From contig CANQIF010000012.1 in assembly GCA_947623965.1 (NCBI GenBank), positions 1 to 64,000 on the forward strand: a DNA stretch of 64,000 nt, given 5' to 3'. Both the position numbers and the translations under genes were made by a program. Each line of letters starts with the position of its first letter. Position 1 is the first letter of the stretch. Positions 8,480 through 17,083 of this stretch are shown piece by piece. Under the pieces are notes generated by a model. That model searched no databases. It was not told where the DNA came from and was given only the letters and a program-made list of their open reading frames with translations. This DNA comes from an uncultured Alistipes sp. Lineage in GTDB: Bacteria; Bacteroidota; Bacteroidia; Bacteroidales; Rikenellaceae.

Positions 8480-9832
8480 TTATTTCTTCGTCTCCGCTTT
8501 CTCTCTTTCCGCCGCGTTCATTCCTGCGGCGCCGGCCAGCGTGTCGGCTCCCCGCAGCGCCTCGGCCGAGGGAAGCGAGTCGAGCTGCGTGATGCACGCC
8601 TCGATCGGCACGTCGCCCTCCAACTCGGCGACGATGCGGTCGCGGACATATTCGAACTGGGGCCGGAGCGCCGCGGCGATCGGCTCGGCGGGCTCCTGCG
8701 GGACGGTCAGCGGGTTGATCGGCGAGCCGTTTTTCCAGATGCGGTAGTCGAGGTGCGGACCTGTCGAGGTGCCCGTCGAACCGACGTAGCCGATCAACTG
8801 CCCCTGCGCGACGCGCGTTCCGACGGCGATGCCCTTCGCGAAGCGGCTCAGATGGAGATAGCCCGTCACGAGACTGCCGGCGTGCTTGATCTTGATCGTG
8901 TTGCCGCCTCCGCCGCCCCAGCCGCGGAAGGTCACCACCCCGTCGGCCACGGCCCGCACGGGCGTCCCGGCCGGCGCCGCGTAATCGACCCCCGTATGGG
9001 GCCGGCGCACCTTGTGCACGGGGTGCAGCCGCGAGTAGCTGAAGTGCGAGCTGATGCGCGAATATTTCAGCGGCGCCTTCAGCAGCTGCTTGCGCAGCGA
9101 GGCGCCGTCGGCCTCCCAGTAGCGCAGCCGGTCGTCCTGCCGGAAGGGAATCGCGTAATAGACCTTGCCGCGCTGCTCGAACTTGGCGCCCCAGATGCGG
9201 CCGACGCCGATCGACACCGTGTCGTCGATGAAGCGCTCGTCGTAGATCACCGTGAAGTTGTCGCCCTTCTGAATGCTGAAGAAGTCGACCGTCCATTGGT
9301 AGATATCCTCCAGCTCGGCGGCCAGCGCATAGGGCAGATTCTGTTCCATAATCGCCCCCCAGAGCGACGAGTGGATCGTGGCGGTGCGCTTCGTGCGGCG
9401 CACGGCGGTGGGCTTTTCGCCCAGCTCGACCGAGACCGAATCGCCCGCGAAGCCGAAGACGACGTATTCCGCGACGGAGCGTTCGTAGGCCAGGAAGTCG
9501 AGGTGGGGGGTGTGGAGCGAATCTTCGTGGATGAAGGCGGTGTACTTGTGCCCCGCGCGGATGTTGCGGAGCGGGAAACGCTCTTTCGAGGCCTTGTCGA
9601 GCCGGTCGATCTGCGCGGCCGACACGCCGAAGCCGCTCAGGATGCGGCCCACGGTCTCGCCGGACTGCACTTCGCCCGTTTCGAGGCGGTAGCGGTCGGC
9701 GTCGATGCCGTAAACCAGTCGGACGGGGCGCTTCTCCTCTTCGGGTGTGTCGGCCGCGGAGCGGGAACGCGAACAGCCTGCGGCCAGCAGCAGCGAAGCG
9801 CATAGGAAAGGAAGCAATCGGGACGATTTCAT
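8480..9832 (-). CDS. M23 family metallopeptidase lipoprotein
   Basis: Likely a cell-wall endopeptidase or its regulator in the periplasm. The N-terminus (MKSSRLLPFLCASLLLAAGCSRS) is a lipoprotein signal with the lipobox cysteine near residue 20. A LysM-like or OapA-type region follows (about 75-130). The LytM domain spans about 285-395: HTGVDYAAPAGTPVRAVADG supplies the HxxxD zinc ligands and GPHLDYRIW the HxH-equivalent site, here HLD, with an upstream His in TGYLHLSRFA. It is transcribed from the promoter module at 9939-9971 and probably reads into ispD. Confidence 0.9.
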   Translation of the reverse strand: MKSSRLLPFLCASLLLAAGCSRSRSAADTPEEEKRPVRLVYGIDADRYRLETGEVQSGETVGRILSGFGVSAAQIDRLDKASKERFPLRNIRAGHKYTAFIHEDSLHTPHLDFLAYERSVAEYVVFGFAGDSVSVELGEKPTAVRRTKRTATIHSSLWGAIMEQNLPYALAAELEDIYQWTVDFFSIQKGDNFTVIYDERFIDDTVSIGVGRIWGAKFEQRGKVYYAIPFRQDDRLRYWEADGASLRKQLLKAPLKYSRISSHFSYSRLHPVHKVRRPHTGVDYAAPAGTPVRAVADGVVTFRGWGGGGGNTIKIKHAGSLVTGYLHLSRFAKGIAVGTRVAQGQLIGYVGSTGTSTGPHLDYRIWKNGSPINPLTVPQEPAEPIAAALRPQFEYVRDRIVAELEGDVPIEACITQLDSLPSAEALRGADTLAGAAGMNAAEREKAETKK

Positions 9833-9938
9833 CGTGGATACGTTTTAGCCAATACTCAAACGGAACGGCTCGCGCGGAGGGTTCGGCGGCGCGTTTCGCG
9901 ACGCGTTTTTGCAGCGGCGGTTTTGCCGTTCCGTCTGG

Positions 9939-9971
9939 CAAAGATACGAAAAGCCGAGGGCAAAATGCAAA
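9939..9971 (-). promoter_or_regulatory. promoter module of the M23 gene
   Basis: On the minus strand TTTG, a 21-bp spacer (ATTTTGCCCTCGGCTTTTCG) and TATCTTTG (9946-9939). The sequence further upstream to about 10040 repeats part of the same module (CTCGGCTTTTCGTACTT, GATACTCCGCCTCGGCAAAA), with a decayed -7 box, matching the tandem array in front of the exonuclease gene. Confidence 0.7.
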
Positions 9972-10044
9972 CGAAGTTTGCAGATTTTGCCGAGGCGGAG
10001 TATCTAAGGCGCAGCCGAAGTACGAAAAGCCGAGAAATGAGGCC

Positions 10045-10580
10045 GCATTTTTAATTCTTTATTCTAATTGCAGCCTTGTAAAGGCTGCAGCAGCCCGCAG
10101 CCGCCCCCGGGCGGAGGGCTGCTCCTCCACGTCGCATGCCCATCCGCTCGGCTGCGGGCTTGTCTCGAGTTTAGACCGGTCCGTCAGGACCGAGCGGGCC
10201 GCAGCCTCCGCCCGGCGGAGGCCCGCAGCTCCTTGCAGTCGTGCGCGCGCTCCGCAGGCTGCGTCCCGAATCGGATTGAGCGCCTAAGAACCCTGCAGGC
10301 CCAATTAATTTTGAATCTTGAATTTAGAATTTTGAATTTCGGCCTTGCAAAGGCCGTGCGGGCCGCAGCTTTGCCCGGCGAAGGTCCGCTGCTCGCGTCC
10401 CGCAGGTCCGCTTCGAGCAGTTCCTCCGCAGGCTGCAGCCCGAATGGTAATTTTGAATCTTGAATTTTGAATTCTGAATTGCGCCCGAATGGGCGCAGCG
10501 GTCCGCAGCCTTCCGGCAGCGGAGGCCCGCAGTTCGTACCCGAACGTGCGCGCGCTCCGCAGGCTGCAGCCCGAATTCCA
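10045..10580. repeat. composite GC-rich repeat block
   Basis: No gene. Four cassettes are clear: GCAGCC/GGCTGC hairpin at about 10073-10091 with a GCAGCCCGCAGCCG arm, GGTCCGTCAGGACC hairpin near 10178 with a GCGGGCCGCAGC arm, GGCCTT/AAGGCC hairpin near 10341, and GCGCCC/GGGCGC hairpin near 10482. 7-bp repeat tracts separate them (about 10305-10340 and 10448-10480). The last one runs into the 3' end of recQ. Confidence 0.8.
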
Positions 10581-12581
10581 TCATTCTGAATTTTGAATCT
10601 TGAATGATGAATTTTCCATCAGCTTTCCGTCCTTGGCGAGCACGATTGCGCCTTCGCTTTGCATCGTGCGCAGCAGCTCGGCAATCCGTTCCGGCCGGCC
10701 GCCGAACGAGGCGAGCAGCGTGCGGGGATCGGCCGGTTCCCGGCGAAGCGCTTCGAGGATCGCTGCGCGCAGCGCCCGGTCCTCCTCCCCGTTCTCGTTT
10801 CCGTTCTCGCGCAGCCTGGCCGCCCGCCGTTCGGCCAGGCAGAGGTCGCAGATGCCGCACGGGCGGCTCTCCTCGGCGCCGAAGTAGCGTTCGATCACCT
10901 CGCTGCGGCACTCCGTTTCGTTCGTGGCATAGCGCAGCATCCCCTCGAAACGTTCGTGCGTAAGCTCCTTGCGGCGCTGGTAGGTCTCGGGGGCGATGTA
11001 GAGGTCGGCCCGCGGCAGCCGCTCCTCGTTGAAGTAGAGGATGGGCGAGGCGTTGGCGGGAATGTAGCGGATCACGCGCAGCTGCCACAGCCGGCGCAGC
11101 AGCTCGCGGACCCGTTCGACCGTGTAGCCGCTCCAGGTGGCGATCTGCTGTTCGTCGATCGGCCGGAAGTCGGTGAAGACGCCGTTGTAGAGCCGCAGCA
11201 GCACCCGGATGAAGGGGTCGAGCTCGTCGCGCCGCAGCCGCAGCCGGTAGAGCTCGTCGCGGCTGACGGTGAAAAGAATGCGCGCCGGATGCTCGCGGGC
11301 GTCGGTCAGGGTCAGATAGCCGTTGAGCTGCAGCAGCTTGATGGCGCACGATACGCTCCCTTCGTAGAGATGTTCGCGGGCGCAGAAGTCATAGATGTTG
11401 AAGAGAAACGAGGCGCCGTCGCCGTCGCCGACGGCCACCTGCAGGTAGGAACAGAGTTTTTCGTAAATGTCCTTGACCCGTTCGAGGGGCGGAAACTCCT
11501 GCTCGAAGCTGCGGACGATGCGGTCGGCGTCGTCGGGGGCGACCAGCAGCAGGGCGTATGCCCGTTTCCCGTCGCGGCCTGCGCGGCCCGCCTCCTGGTA
11601 GTAGCTTTCGAGCGAGTCGCACATCGTGTAGTGGACGACGAACCGGACGTCGCTCTTGTCGATGCCCATCCCGAAGGCGTTCGTCGCGACCATGATCCGT
11701 ACCCGGTTTGCCAGCCAGGCCTCCTGACGGGCCGAACGCTCCTCGTAGCGGAGGCCGCCGTGGTAGGCGGCGGCCGTCTCGCCCTCCGAGCGCAGCCATT
11801 CGGCCAGCTGCTCGGTCGCTTCGCGCGTGCGGACGTAGACGATGCCCGAGCCGGCGACGCCATGCACGAGGCGTAGCAGCTGGCTCTCCTTGTCCTCGGT
11901 GTGGCGGACGCTGAAAGAGAGGTTGGGCCGGGCGAAGCTGCTGCGGAGCAGGTGCGGCTCGGCGAAGCGGAGCTGTTCCATAATGTCCGCCGCGACCCGG
12001 GCGGTGGCCGAGGCGGTCAGCGCCAGCACGGGGACCTCGGGCAGCAGCTTGCGCAGCTCGGCGATGCGCAGGTAGGCGGGGCGGAAGTCGTAGCCCCACT
12101 GCGAGATGCAGTGAGCCTCATCGACGGCCAGCAGCGAGACGGGCATCCGCGCCGCGCGGGCGCGGAAGAGCTCCGTGGCGAGCCGTTCGGGTGCGACGTA
12201 GAGGAATTTCGTGTCGCCGTAGACGCAGTTGTCGAGGGCGATGTCGATCTGACGGGGCGAGAGCCCCGAGTGGATCGCCACGGCGCGGATGCCCTGACGC
12301 CGCAACCGGTCGACCTGGTCTTTCATCAGGGCGATGAGCGGCGTCACGACGATGCACAACCCGTCGCGCATCATCGTCGGGAGCTGGTAGGTGAGCGACT
12401 TGCCGCCGCCCGTCGGCATCAGGGCCAGCGTGTCGCGCCCCGCCAGCACGGCACGGACGATCTCGCCCTGCATCGGGCGGAGCGTGTCGAACCCCCAGTA
12501 GCGGCGAAGGGTCTCGCGAAGCAGGGTGTCCGTGTCGCGTGCGTCGCGGGTATCGCGTGTGTTGCGGTCGTGCGGTTCCAT
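10581..12581 (-). CDS. recQ: ATP-dependent DNA helicase RecQ
   Basis: 3'-5' DNA helicase of recombination and replication-fork repair. Walker A is MPTGGGKSLTYQLP (near residue 55), the DEAH box is LLAVDEAHCISQWGYDFRPA (near 150), and motif VI is YYQEAGRAGRDGK (near 310). An RQC region follows with zinc cysteines (ESRPCGICDLC). The tail (about 600-666) looks like a short helix-turn-helix region rather than a clear HRDC domain. I used the ATG at 12581 (666 aa). The longer ORF start would lie upstream of the promoter, whose -7 box ends only 5 nt from this ATG. The C-terminal residues SSFKIQNSE are translated from the repeat family, so the end of the gene has been extended or replaced by a repeat. 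Confidence 0.94.
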   Translation of the reverse strand: MEPHDRNTRDTRDARDTDTLLRETLRRYWGFDTLRPMQGEIVRAVLAGRDTLALMPTGGGKSLTYQLPTMMRDGLCIVVTPLIALMKDQVDRLRRQGIRAVAIHSGLSPRQIDIALDNCVYGDTKFLYVAPERLATELFRARAARMPVSLLAVDEAHCISQWGYDFRPAYLRIAELRKLLPEVPVLALTASATARVAADIMEQLRFAEPHLLRSSFARPNLSFSVRHTEDKESQLLRLVHGVAGSGIVYVRTREATEQLAEWLRSEGETAAAYHGGLRYEERSARQEAWLANRVRIMVATNAFGMGIDKSDVRFVVHYTMCDSLESYYQEAGRAGRDGKRAYALLLVAPDDADRIVRSFEQEFPPLERVKDIYEKLCSYLQVAVGDGDGASFLFNIYDFCAREHLYEGSVSCAIKLLQLNGYLTLTDAREHPARILFTVSRDELYRLRLRRDELDPFIRVLLRLYNGVFTDFRPIDEQQIATWSGYTVERVRELLRRLWQLRVIRYIPANASPILYFNEERLPRADLYIAPETYQRRKELTHERFEGMLRYATNETECRSEVIERYFGAEESRPCGICDLCLAERRAARLRENGNENGEEDRALRAAILEALRREPADPRTLLASFGGRPERIAELLRTMQSEGAIVLAKDGKLMENSSFKIQNSE

Positions 12582-12586
12582 CCCTG

Positions 12587-12618
12587 CAAAGATACGAAAG
12601 CCGAGGGCAAAAGGCAAA
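12587..12618 (-). promoter_or_regulatory. promoter of recQ, near-leaderless
   Basis: TTTG, 20 bp (CCTTTTGCCCTCGGCTTTCG), TATCTTTG, then only CAGGG before the ATG. Transcription would begin at or within a few bases of the start codon. Confidence 0.7.
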
Positions 12619-12654
12619 CGGAGGTTACCTTTTCTATTGCACAGCAATTGGTGG

Positions 12655-13085
12655 GCCGCAGTTCATTTTGCATTTCGGCCTTGCAAAGGCCGTGCGGGCC
12701 GCAGCCTGGGGGCGGCGGAGGCCCGCAGTTCGTACCCGAACTTGCGTGCGCTCCGCAGGCTGCAGCCCGAATGGTAATTTTGAATCTTGAATTCTGAATT
12801 TGCGGCTCCGCAGGGAGCCGCCGCAGCCCGCAGCCGCCCCCGGGCGGAGGGCTGCTCCTTATGGTCGCAGGCCCGTCCGCTCGGCTGCGGGCTGGTCTCG
12901 AGTTCGGGCCGGTCCGGTAGGACCGAGCGGGCCGCAGCTTCGCCCCGCGAAGGCCCGCAACTCCTTGCAGTCGTGTGCGCGCTCCGCAGGCTGCGTCCTG
13001 AATCGGTAATTTTGAATTTTGAATTTTGAATCTTGAATTTGCGGCTCCGCAGAAAGCCGCCGCAGCCCGCCCCGAAAAATCGCAT
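12655..13085. repeat. composite GC-rich repeat block
   Basis: No gene. It carries GGCCTT/AAGGCC (about 12675), GCGGCTCC/GGAGCCGC (12802-12821) and GGTCC/GGACC (about 12910) hairpins, both arm types, and 7-bp tracts near 12776-12800 and 13006-13040. It lies between divergent recQ and the PqqD-like gene. Confidence 0.8.
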
Positions 13086-13092
13086 CCGTCCG

Positions 13093-13124
13093 TTTGCTTT
13101 TGCGCGCGTTTTTTCGTACCTTTG
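13093..13124 (+). promoter_or_regulatory. promoter of the PqqD-like gene
   Basis: TTTG (13093-13096), 20 bp, TACCTTTG (13117-13124), with 7 nt to the ATG at 13132. Again a near-leaderless arrangement. It sets the start 33 codons inside the ORF of the track. Confidence 0.72.
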
Positions 13125-13131
13125 CACCCGT

Positions 13132-13401
13132 ATGAAAATTCGACCCGAATACACGGTCCGCGAAATGGCGGGCGAGTATCTGATCGTCATGCCGGGGCGC
13201 TACGGCGCCGATCTTACGCGTGTCATCGCGATCAACGCCTCGTCGCTCTACCTTTGGGAGGAGCTGCGGGAGCGGGAGTTCGGCACGGAGGATGCAGCGC
13301 GTCTGTTGATCGAACGCTACGGGATCGACGCCGAAACGGCCCGCCGGGATGCCGAGGCCTGGGCCGGCCGCCTCGTCGCGTGCGGCGTGGCCGAGCCCTG
13401 A
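13132..13401 (+). CDS. PqqD-like peptide-binding protein (RRE fold), 89 aa
   Basis: The sequence fits the PqqD family: a strand-rich start (MKIRPEYTVREMAGEYLIVM), an IAINASSLYLWEEL helix typical of the family's xLNxTgaxlWexl motif, and two closing helices ending GRLVACGVAEP. Family members bind leader peptides for radical SAM enzymes, but many Bacteroidetes copies stand alone with no known substrate. It is followed after about 100 bp by the Cys-rich protein and the TonB receptor. The radical SAM pair lies 5.3 kb downstream, so a link to it is possible but unproven. Confidence 0.8.
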   Translation: MKIRPEYTVREMAGEYLIVMPGRYGADLTRVIAINASSLYLWEELREREFGTEDAARLLIERYGIDAETARRDAEAWAGRLVACGVAEP

Positions 13402-13518
13402 CGGAACCCCCGCTGCCGGATCGCTGTTCCGATCGCTGCCGCTGGTGCTGTGTGCCGTCCGGCCGTGTACCCGATGGCTTGTCGGATCGTTCATACGCAG
13501 CGAATGGAAAAACGAACC

Positions 13519-14070
13519 ATGAAATCGCGCAGAATCATCGCCTCTTTCTTTTTCGTCGTCTATGTCTGGGCGGCGATCGGGGCGTTGTGCAGTTCGCTGA
13601 CCTGCTCCTGCGCGGCGGTGCACGGCCGCGATGCGCTTTGCGCCCGCCATGCCCAGGAAGCCCCCTGCGCCCGCCATTTGCGCGAAAACCCCTGCGCCTT
13701 GCCGGAATCTCCCTGCACCTGCGCTTCGTGCGAGGCTCATGCCCAGGCGCAGGATCAAGCCCAACCGCAGGCCCCGACAACCGCCGGCACGGCCTATTCG
13801 GCCCCCTGTTGCAACCATCTCCACGCCCTCTACGAAACGCTCTACACCCGCTGCTGCGACGGCGAGCGTTGTCGTCAGCATCTCTCCTACAAGCTCCTTT
13901 CCTACAAGCTTCTTGCGGAGAAACTCTTCGCGGCGGGCCTCGCCGATCCGGCTGCCTGGCGGCCCGAGGCGCCCGAACCGACCCCCGTGCACTGCGACCG
14001 CACGATCCCGCCGCTCCGGCGGGGATACTCGCGGCTTGCGGGGCTGCGCGCCCCACCCGTTACGGCCTGA
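13519..14070 (+). CDS. Cys/His-rich membrane-anchored protein
   Basis: Family not recognised. An N-terminal hydrophobic segment (IIASFFFVVYVWAAIGAL) acts as signal or anchor. The exported part has about 15 cysteines and many histidines (TCSC, CTCASC, APCCNHLHAL, TRCCDGERC), which suggests metal binding. The downstream TonB receptor and HMA protein support a metal-handling role. Two starts are possible, ATG 13504 (MEKRTMKSRR) and ATG 13519; I chose the second because the signal peptide begins there, but the first is equally usable. YKLLSYKLLAEKLF is a small internal repeat. It could also be a disulfide-rich envelope protein. Confidence 0.65.
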   Translation: MKSRRIIASFFFVVYVWAAIGALCSSLTCSCAAVHGRDALCARHAQEAPCARHLRENPCALPESPCTCASCEAHAQAQDQAQPQAPTTAGTAYSAPCCNHLHALYETLYTRCCDGERCRQHLSYKLLSYKLLAEKLFAAGLADPAAWRPEAPEPTPVHCDRTIPPLRRGYSRLAGLRAPPVTA

Positions 14071-14146
14071 CTTCGATCGTAGGCTGCGACCCGCCGTGTG
14101 CGGTCGGCAGCCGCTGAAAGTTTAACCGTAATTAAGTGGAAACCGA

Positions 14147-16513
14147 ATGAAAATCAAACTGTCAATCTGTTTTCTCGTCCTGCTCGGCTGCGCGGCGAAC
14201 GCCGCGGCGCAGGATCTGCGCGCGAAGGTCTGCGACCGGGAAGGGCAGCCGCTCATCGGCGCCGCGGTCTACTGGGCCGAGACGAATGTCGGCGGCAGCG
14301 CCGATGCCGAAGGCGGCGTGCAGCTGCACCGCGTCAAGGGCTACGACCGGCTGGTCGCCTCCTACCTCGGCTATACGAACGACACGATCCGCGTGCCGGC
14401 CGGCGTCGAACGCATCGACTTCGCCCTCGAACCCGAAGGGGTCTCGGTGGATGAGGTGGTGATCGAAGGCCGCCAGAGCGGCAACTACGTCAAGAGCGAA
14501 GGGCTCGTCAAAAGCGAGATGATCTCCTTCGCGGGCCTTTGCAAGATGGCTTGCTGCAACCTGGCCGAGTCGTTCGAAAATTCGGCCTCGGTGACGGTGG
14601 GGTACAGCGACGCCATTTCGGGCGCCCGTCAGATCAAGATGCTCGGCCTGGCCGGCACCTACACCCAGATCCTCGACGAAAACCGCCCGATCATGCGCGG
14701 CCTCAGCGCCCCCTACGGCCTGAGCTACACGCCCGGCATGTGGCTCTCGTCGATCCAGGTCTCGAAGGGCGTCGCCTCCGTCACGGCGGGCCACGAGGCG
14801 ATCACGGGGCAGATCAACCTCGAACACCGCAAGCCCACCGACGAGGAGCGTCTCTTCGTCAACCTCTACCTCGACGACCAGCTACGCCCCGAGGTGAACC
14901 TCTCGTCGGCCTTCCCCGTCACGAAGGACAAGAAGCTCTCGTCGATCATCCTCTTCCACGGCTCGGCCGATACCGACGTCCGCGAAATGGACCACAACCA
15001 CGACCGCTTCTGCGACCAGCCCGAGACGAACCTCCTCTCGCTGGCCAACCGCTGGGTCTATGCCGCCGACAACGGCATCCAGATCCGCTGGGGCTTCAAG
15101 CTCCTGCAGGAGAACCGCCTGGGCGGCATGCTCGACTACAAGGACCGCGACGCGAACCGCGAGGCGATGGCCGACCGCTGGAACTGGAAGGAGGAGGGGC
15201 TCGCTATGCCGCTCTACGGTTCGCACATCCGCAACCGCGAGGCGGGGGCCTATCTCAAGATCGGTATGCCGGTCGGGGCGGCCGTCTACGACCCCGACGA
15301 GCAGGATGAGCTGCGCTCGAACCTGATTCTGGTCGCCGACTTCGACCACTACGGCGAGCAGGCCTATTTCGGCCTGAACGACTATGCCGGCACGGAGAAC
15401 GCCGTATCGCTGAACGTGGCCTACAACCACTACTTCACCTACCGCTCGTCGGTGATCGTCGGGCTGCAGGGTCACCACGCCTCGATCAACGAACGGCTGC
15501 TCAACGCCACCCCGTGGATCGAGGAACACGCCGCGACGGACTACCTCTTCGACCGGCGCGAGCAGGAGGCGGGCATCTATGCCGAGTACACCTACTCGAT
15601 CAAGGACAAGCTCTCGATCGTGGCGGGCATCCGCGGCGACTACAACGCCTTCTACGACAAGTCCTTCGTGACGCCGCGCGGCCATATCCGCTGGAACATC
15701 ACCCCGCGGACGGCGCTGCGCCTCTCGGCCGGTCTGGGCTACCGCTCGACCAACGTGCTGACGGACAACATCGGCATCCTGACGACGGGCCGCCACATCC
15801 TCTTCGAGGACGGGCGGCACACGGCGGCGGACTGGTTCGACCGCTTCGACCGGATGGAGAAGGCGCTGACGGCGGGCGGTTCGCTGACGCACACCTTCTC
15901 GCTGGCCGGCTCGGAGAATGCCACCCTCAGCTTCGACTACTTCCGCACGCAGTTCGACAACTCCGTGGTGGTGGATCAGGAGTGGGACCCCTCCTATATC
16001 AATATCTACAACACGGACGGCAAGTCCTACACGGACACCTACCAGGTCGACTTCTCGTGGACGCCCGCCGACCGGCTCGACATCTTCGCCACGTTCCGCT
16101 ACACGGACAGCCAGATGACGATCCGCCGCCCCGACGGCACGACCGCTTCGGTCGAGCGCCCGTTGGTGAACGCCTACAAGACGCTGCTCAACATCCAGTA
16201 TGCGACGAAGTTCCGCCGCTGGGTCTTCGATGCGACGGCCCAGCTCAACGGCCCGGCCCGCATCCCGACGCAGGACGGCGACCTGGCCCACGACGACAAG
16301 TCGCCCTCCTACCCGATGTTCTTCGCCCAGGTGACGCACAAGGTCGGCAAGTTCGACTTCTACGTCGGCTGCGAGAATATCGGCGACTACCGCCAGAAGG
16401 TCCCCATCCTGAACGCTTCGAATCCCTACTCGACGGCCTTCAACTCGATGAACATCTGGGGCCCGCTGATGGGACGCAAGTTCTACGTGGGTCTGCGGTT
16501 CAACCTCTATTGA
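14147..16513 (+). CDS. TonB-dependent receptor, probable metal or metallophore uptake
   Basis: Outer-membrane active transporter of 788 residues. A signal peptide (MKIKLSICFLVLLGCAANAAAQ) is followed by a CarboxypepD-like domain (about 24-105, GQPLIGAAVYWAET), a plug (about 110-220, including ISGARQIKMLGLAGTYTQIL and VTAGHEAITGQINLE) and a 22-strand barrel region that closes on an aromatic C-terminus (FYVGLRFNLY). There is no SusD partner, so it is not a typical glycan system. Neighbours are a Cys/His-rich protein and a periplasmic HMA protein, which suggests copper, zinc or another metal. The plug contains CKMACC, an unusual cysteine cluster that may bind metal. Confidence 0.9.
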   Translation: MKIKLSICFLVLLGCAANAAAQDLRAKVCDREGQPLIGAAVYWAETNVGGSADAEGGVQLHRVKGYDRLVASYLGYTNDTIRVPAGVERIDFALEPEGVSVDEVVIEGRQSGNYVKSEGLVKSEMISFAGLCKMACCNLAESFENSASVTVGYSDAISGARQIKMLGLAGTYTQILDENRPIMRGLSAPYGLSYTPGMWLSSIQVSKGVASVTAGHEAITGQINLEHRKPTDEERLFVNLYLDDQLRPEVNLSSAFPVTKDKKLSSIILFHGSADTDVREMDHNHDRFCDQPETNLLSLANRWVYAADNGIQIRWGFKLLQENRLGGMLDYKDRDANREAMADRWNWKEEGLAMPLYGSHIRNREAGAYLKIGMPVGAAVYDPDEQDELRSNLILVADFDHYGEQAYFGLNDYAGTENAVSLNVAYNHYFTYRSSVIVGLQGHHASINERLLNATPWIEEHAATDYLFDRREQEAGIYAEYTYSIKDKLSIVAGIRGDYNAFYDKSFVTPRGHIRWNITPRTALRLSAGLGYRSTNVLTDNIGILTTGRHILFEDGRHTAADWFDRFDRMEKALTAGGSLTHTFSLAGSENATLSFDYFRTQFDNSVVVDQEWDPSYINIYNTDGKSYTDTYQVDFSWTPADRLDIFATFRYTDSQMTIRRPDGTTASVERPLVNAYKTLLNIQYATKFRRWVFDATAQLNGPARIPTQDGDLAHDDKSPSYPMFFAQVTHKVGKFDFYVGCENIGDYRQKVPILNASNPYSTAFNSMNIWGPLMGRKFYVGLRFNLY

Positions 16514-16593
16514 CGGCGCACCGGCGGGGAGGCGTCCGGTGGGGTGTCCGTTGAGGTGCCCGGCGGGGTTCCCGATGAGGTGCCCGGCGGCGC

Positions 16594-16616
16594 GGGCGGG
16601 GCGGCTTTTCCCCGCC
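16594..16616 (+). terminator. putative terminator hairpin after the TonB receptor
   Basis: GGCGGGG and CCCCGCC flank an 8-nt loop. There is no T run, so termination may be partial and the HMA gene may still be read from upstream. Confidence 0.35.
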
Positions 16617-16695
16617 GCGGCGCGGAAGCAGCCCCGGACTGCGGCCGAAACGAATAAAAAAATTGAAAAAATAAACCATTAAACACTGCAACACG

Positions 16696-17016
16696 ATGAA
16701 AAAGTTTTTGGTAATCTGCCTGGCCCTCGTGATGGGTACGGGTATCTGCCTGGCACAGAAGCCGGCGAAGAAGGCACACAAGCAGCTGACGACGACCGTC
16801 TTCAGCACGGATCTCGACTGCCCGAACTGCGCCAAGAAGGTCGAGACGAACGTTCCGGCCCTCGGCAAGGGGATCGAGGATCTGCAGATCGACATCAAGA
16901 AGCGCGAGGTGACGGTCGTCTACGACGCGGCGAAGAACAACGACGCTACGATTCTCGAGGGCTTCCGCAAGCTGAACGTCAAGGCTTCGGTGAAGGAGAC
17001 GCAGAAGCAGAAATAG
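16696..17016 (+). CDS. periplasmic heavy-metal-associated (HMA) domain protein
   Basis: A 106-residue exported metal-binding protein. The signal peptide is MKKFLVICLALVMGTGICLA. The mature part is one HMA domain with the metal site DCPNCAKKVE (CxxC), beginning TTTVFSTDLDCPNC and ending with GFRKLNVKASVKE. It resembles MerP or CopZ-type domains with a Sec signal. It sits 180 bp after the TonB receptor and before a strong terminator, so these genes probably form one metal-handling unit. Cu(I) is the usual ligand of CxxC HMA domains, but the metal is not determined here. Confidence 0.88.
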   Translation: MKKFLVICLALVMGTGICLAQKPAKKAHKQLTTTVFSTDLDCPNCAKKVETNVPALGKGIEDLQIDIKKREVTVVYDAAKNNDATILEGFRKLNVKASVKETQKQK

Positions 17017-17024
17017 CCGGAACG

Positions 17025-17061
17025 GCGCGGGCGGTGCTTCGGCCTGCCCGCGCTTTCGTTT
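17025..17061 (+). terminator. terminator after the HMA gene
   Basis: GCGCGGGC (17025-17032) pairs with GCCCGCGC (17046-17053), followed by a T-rich run. Confidence 0.75.
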
Positions 17062-17083
17062 TTGTAGAAAAAACGTCGATACC

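Noticed and set aside
13132-13401. Firm assignment of the PqqD-like protein as RRE partner of the radical SAM pair
   Set aside because: It lies 5.3 kb away behind two terminators, and solo PqqD-like proteins are common. Kept only as a possibility.
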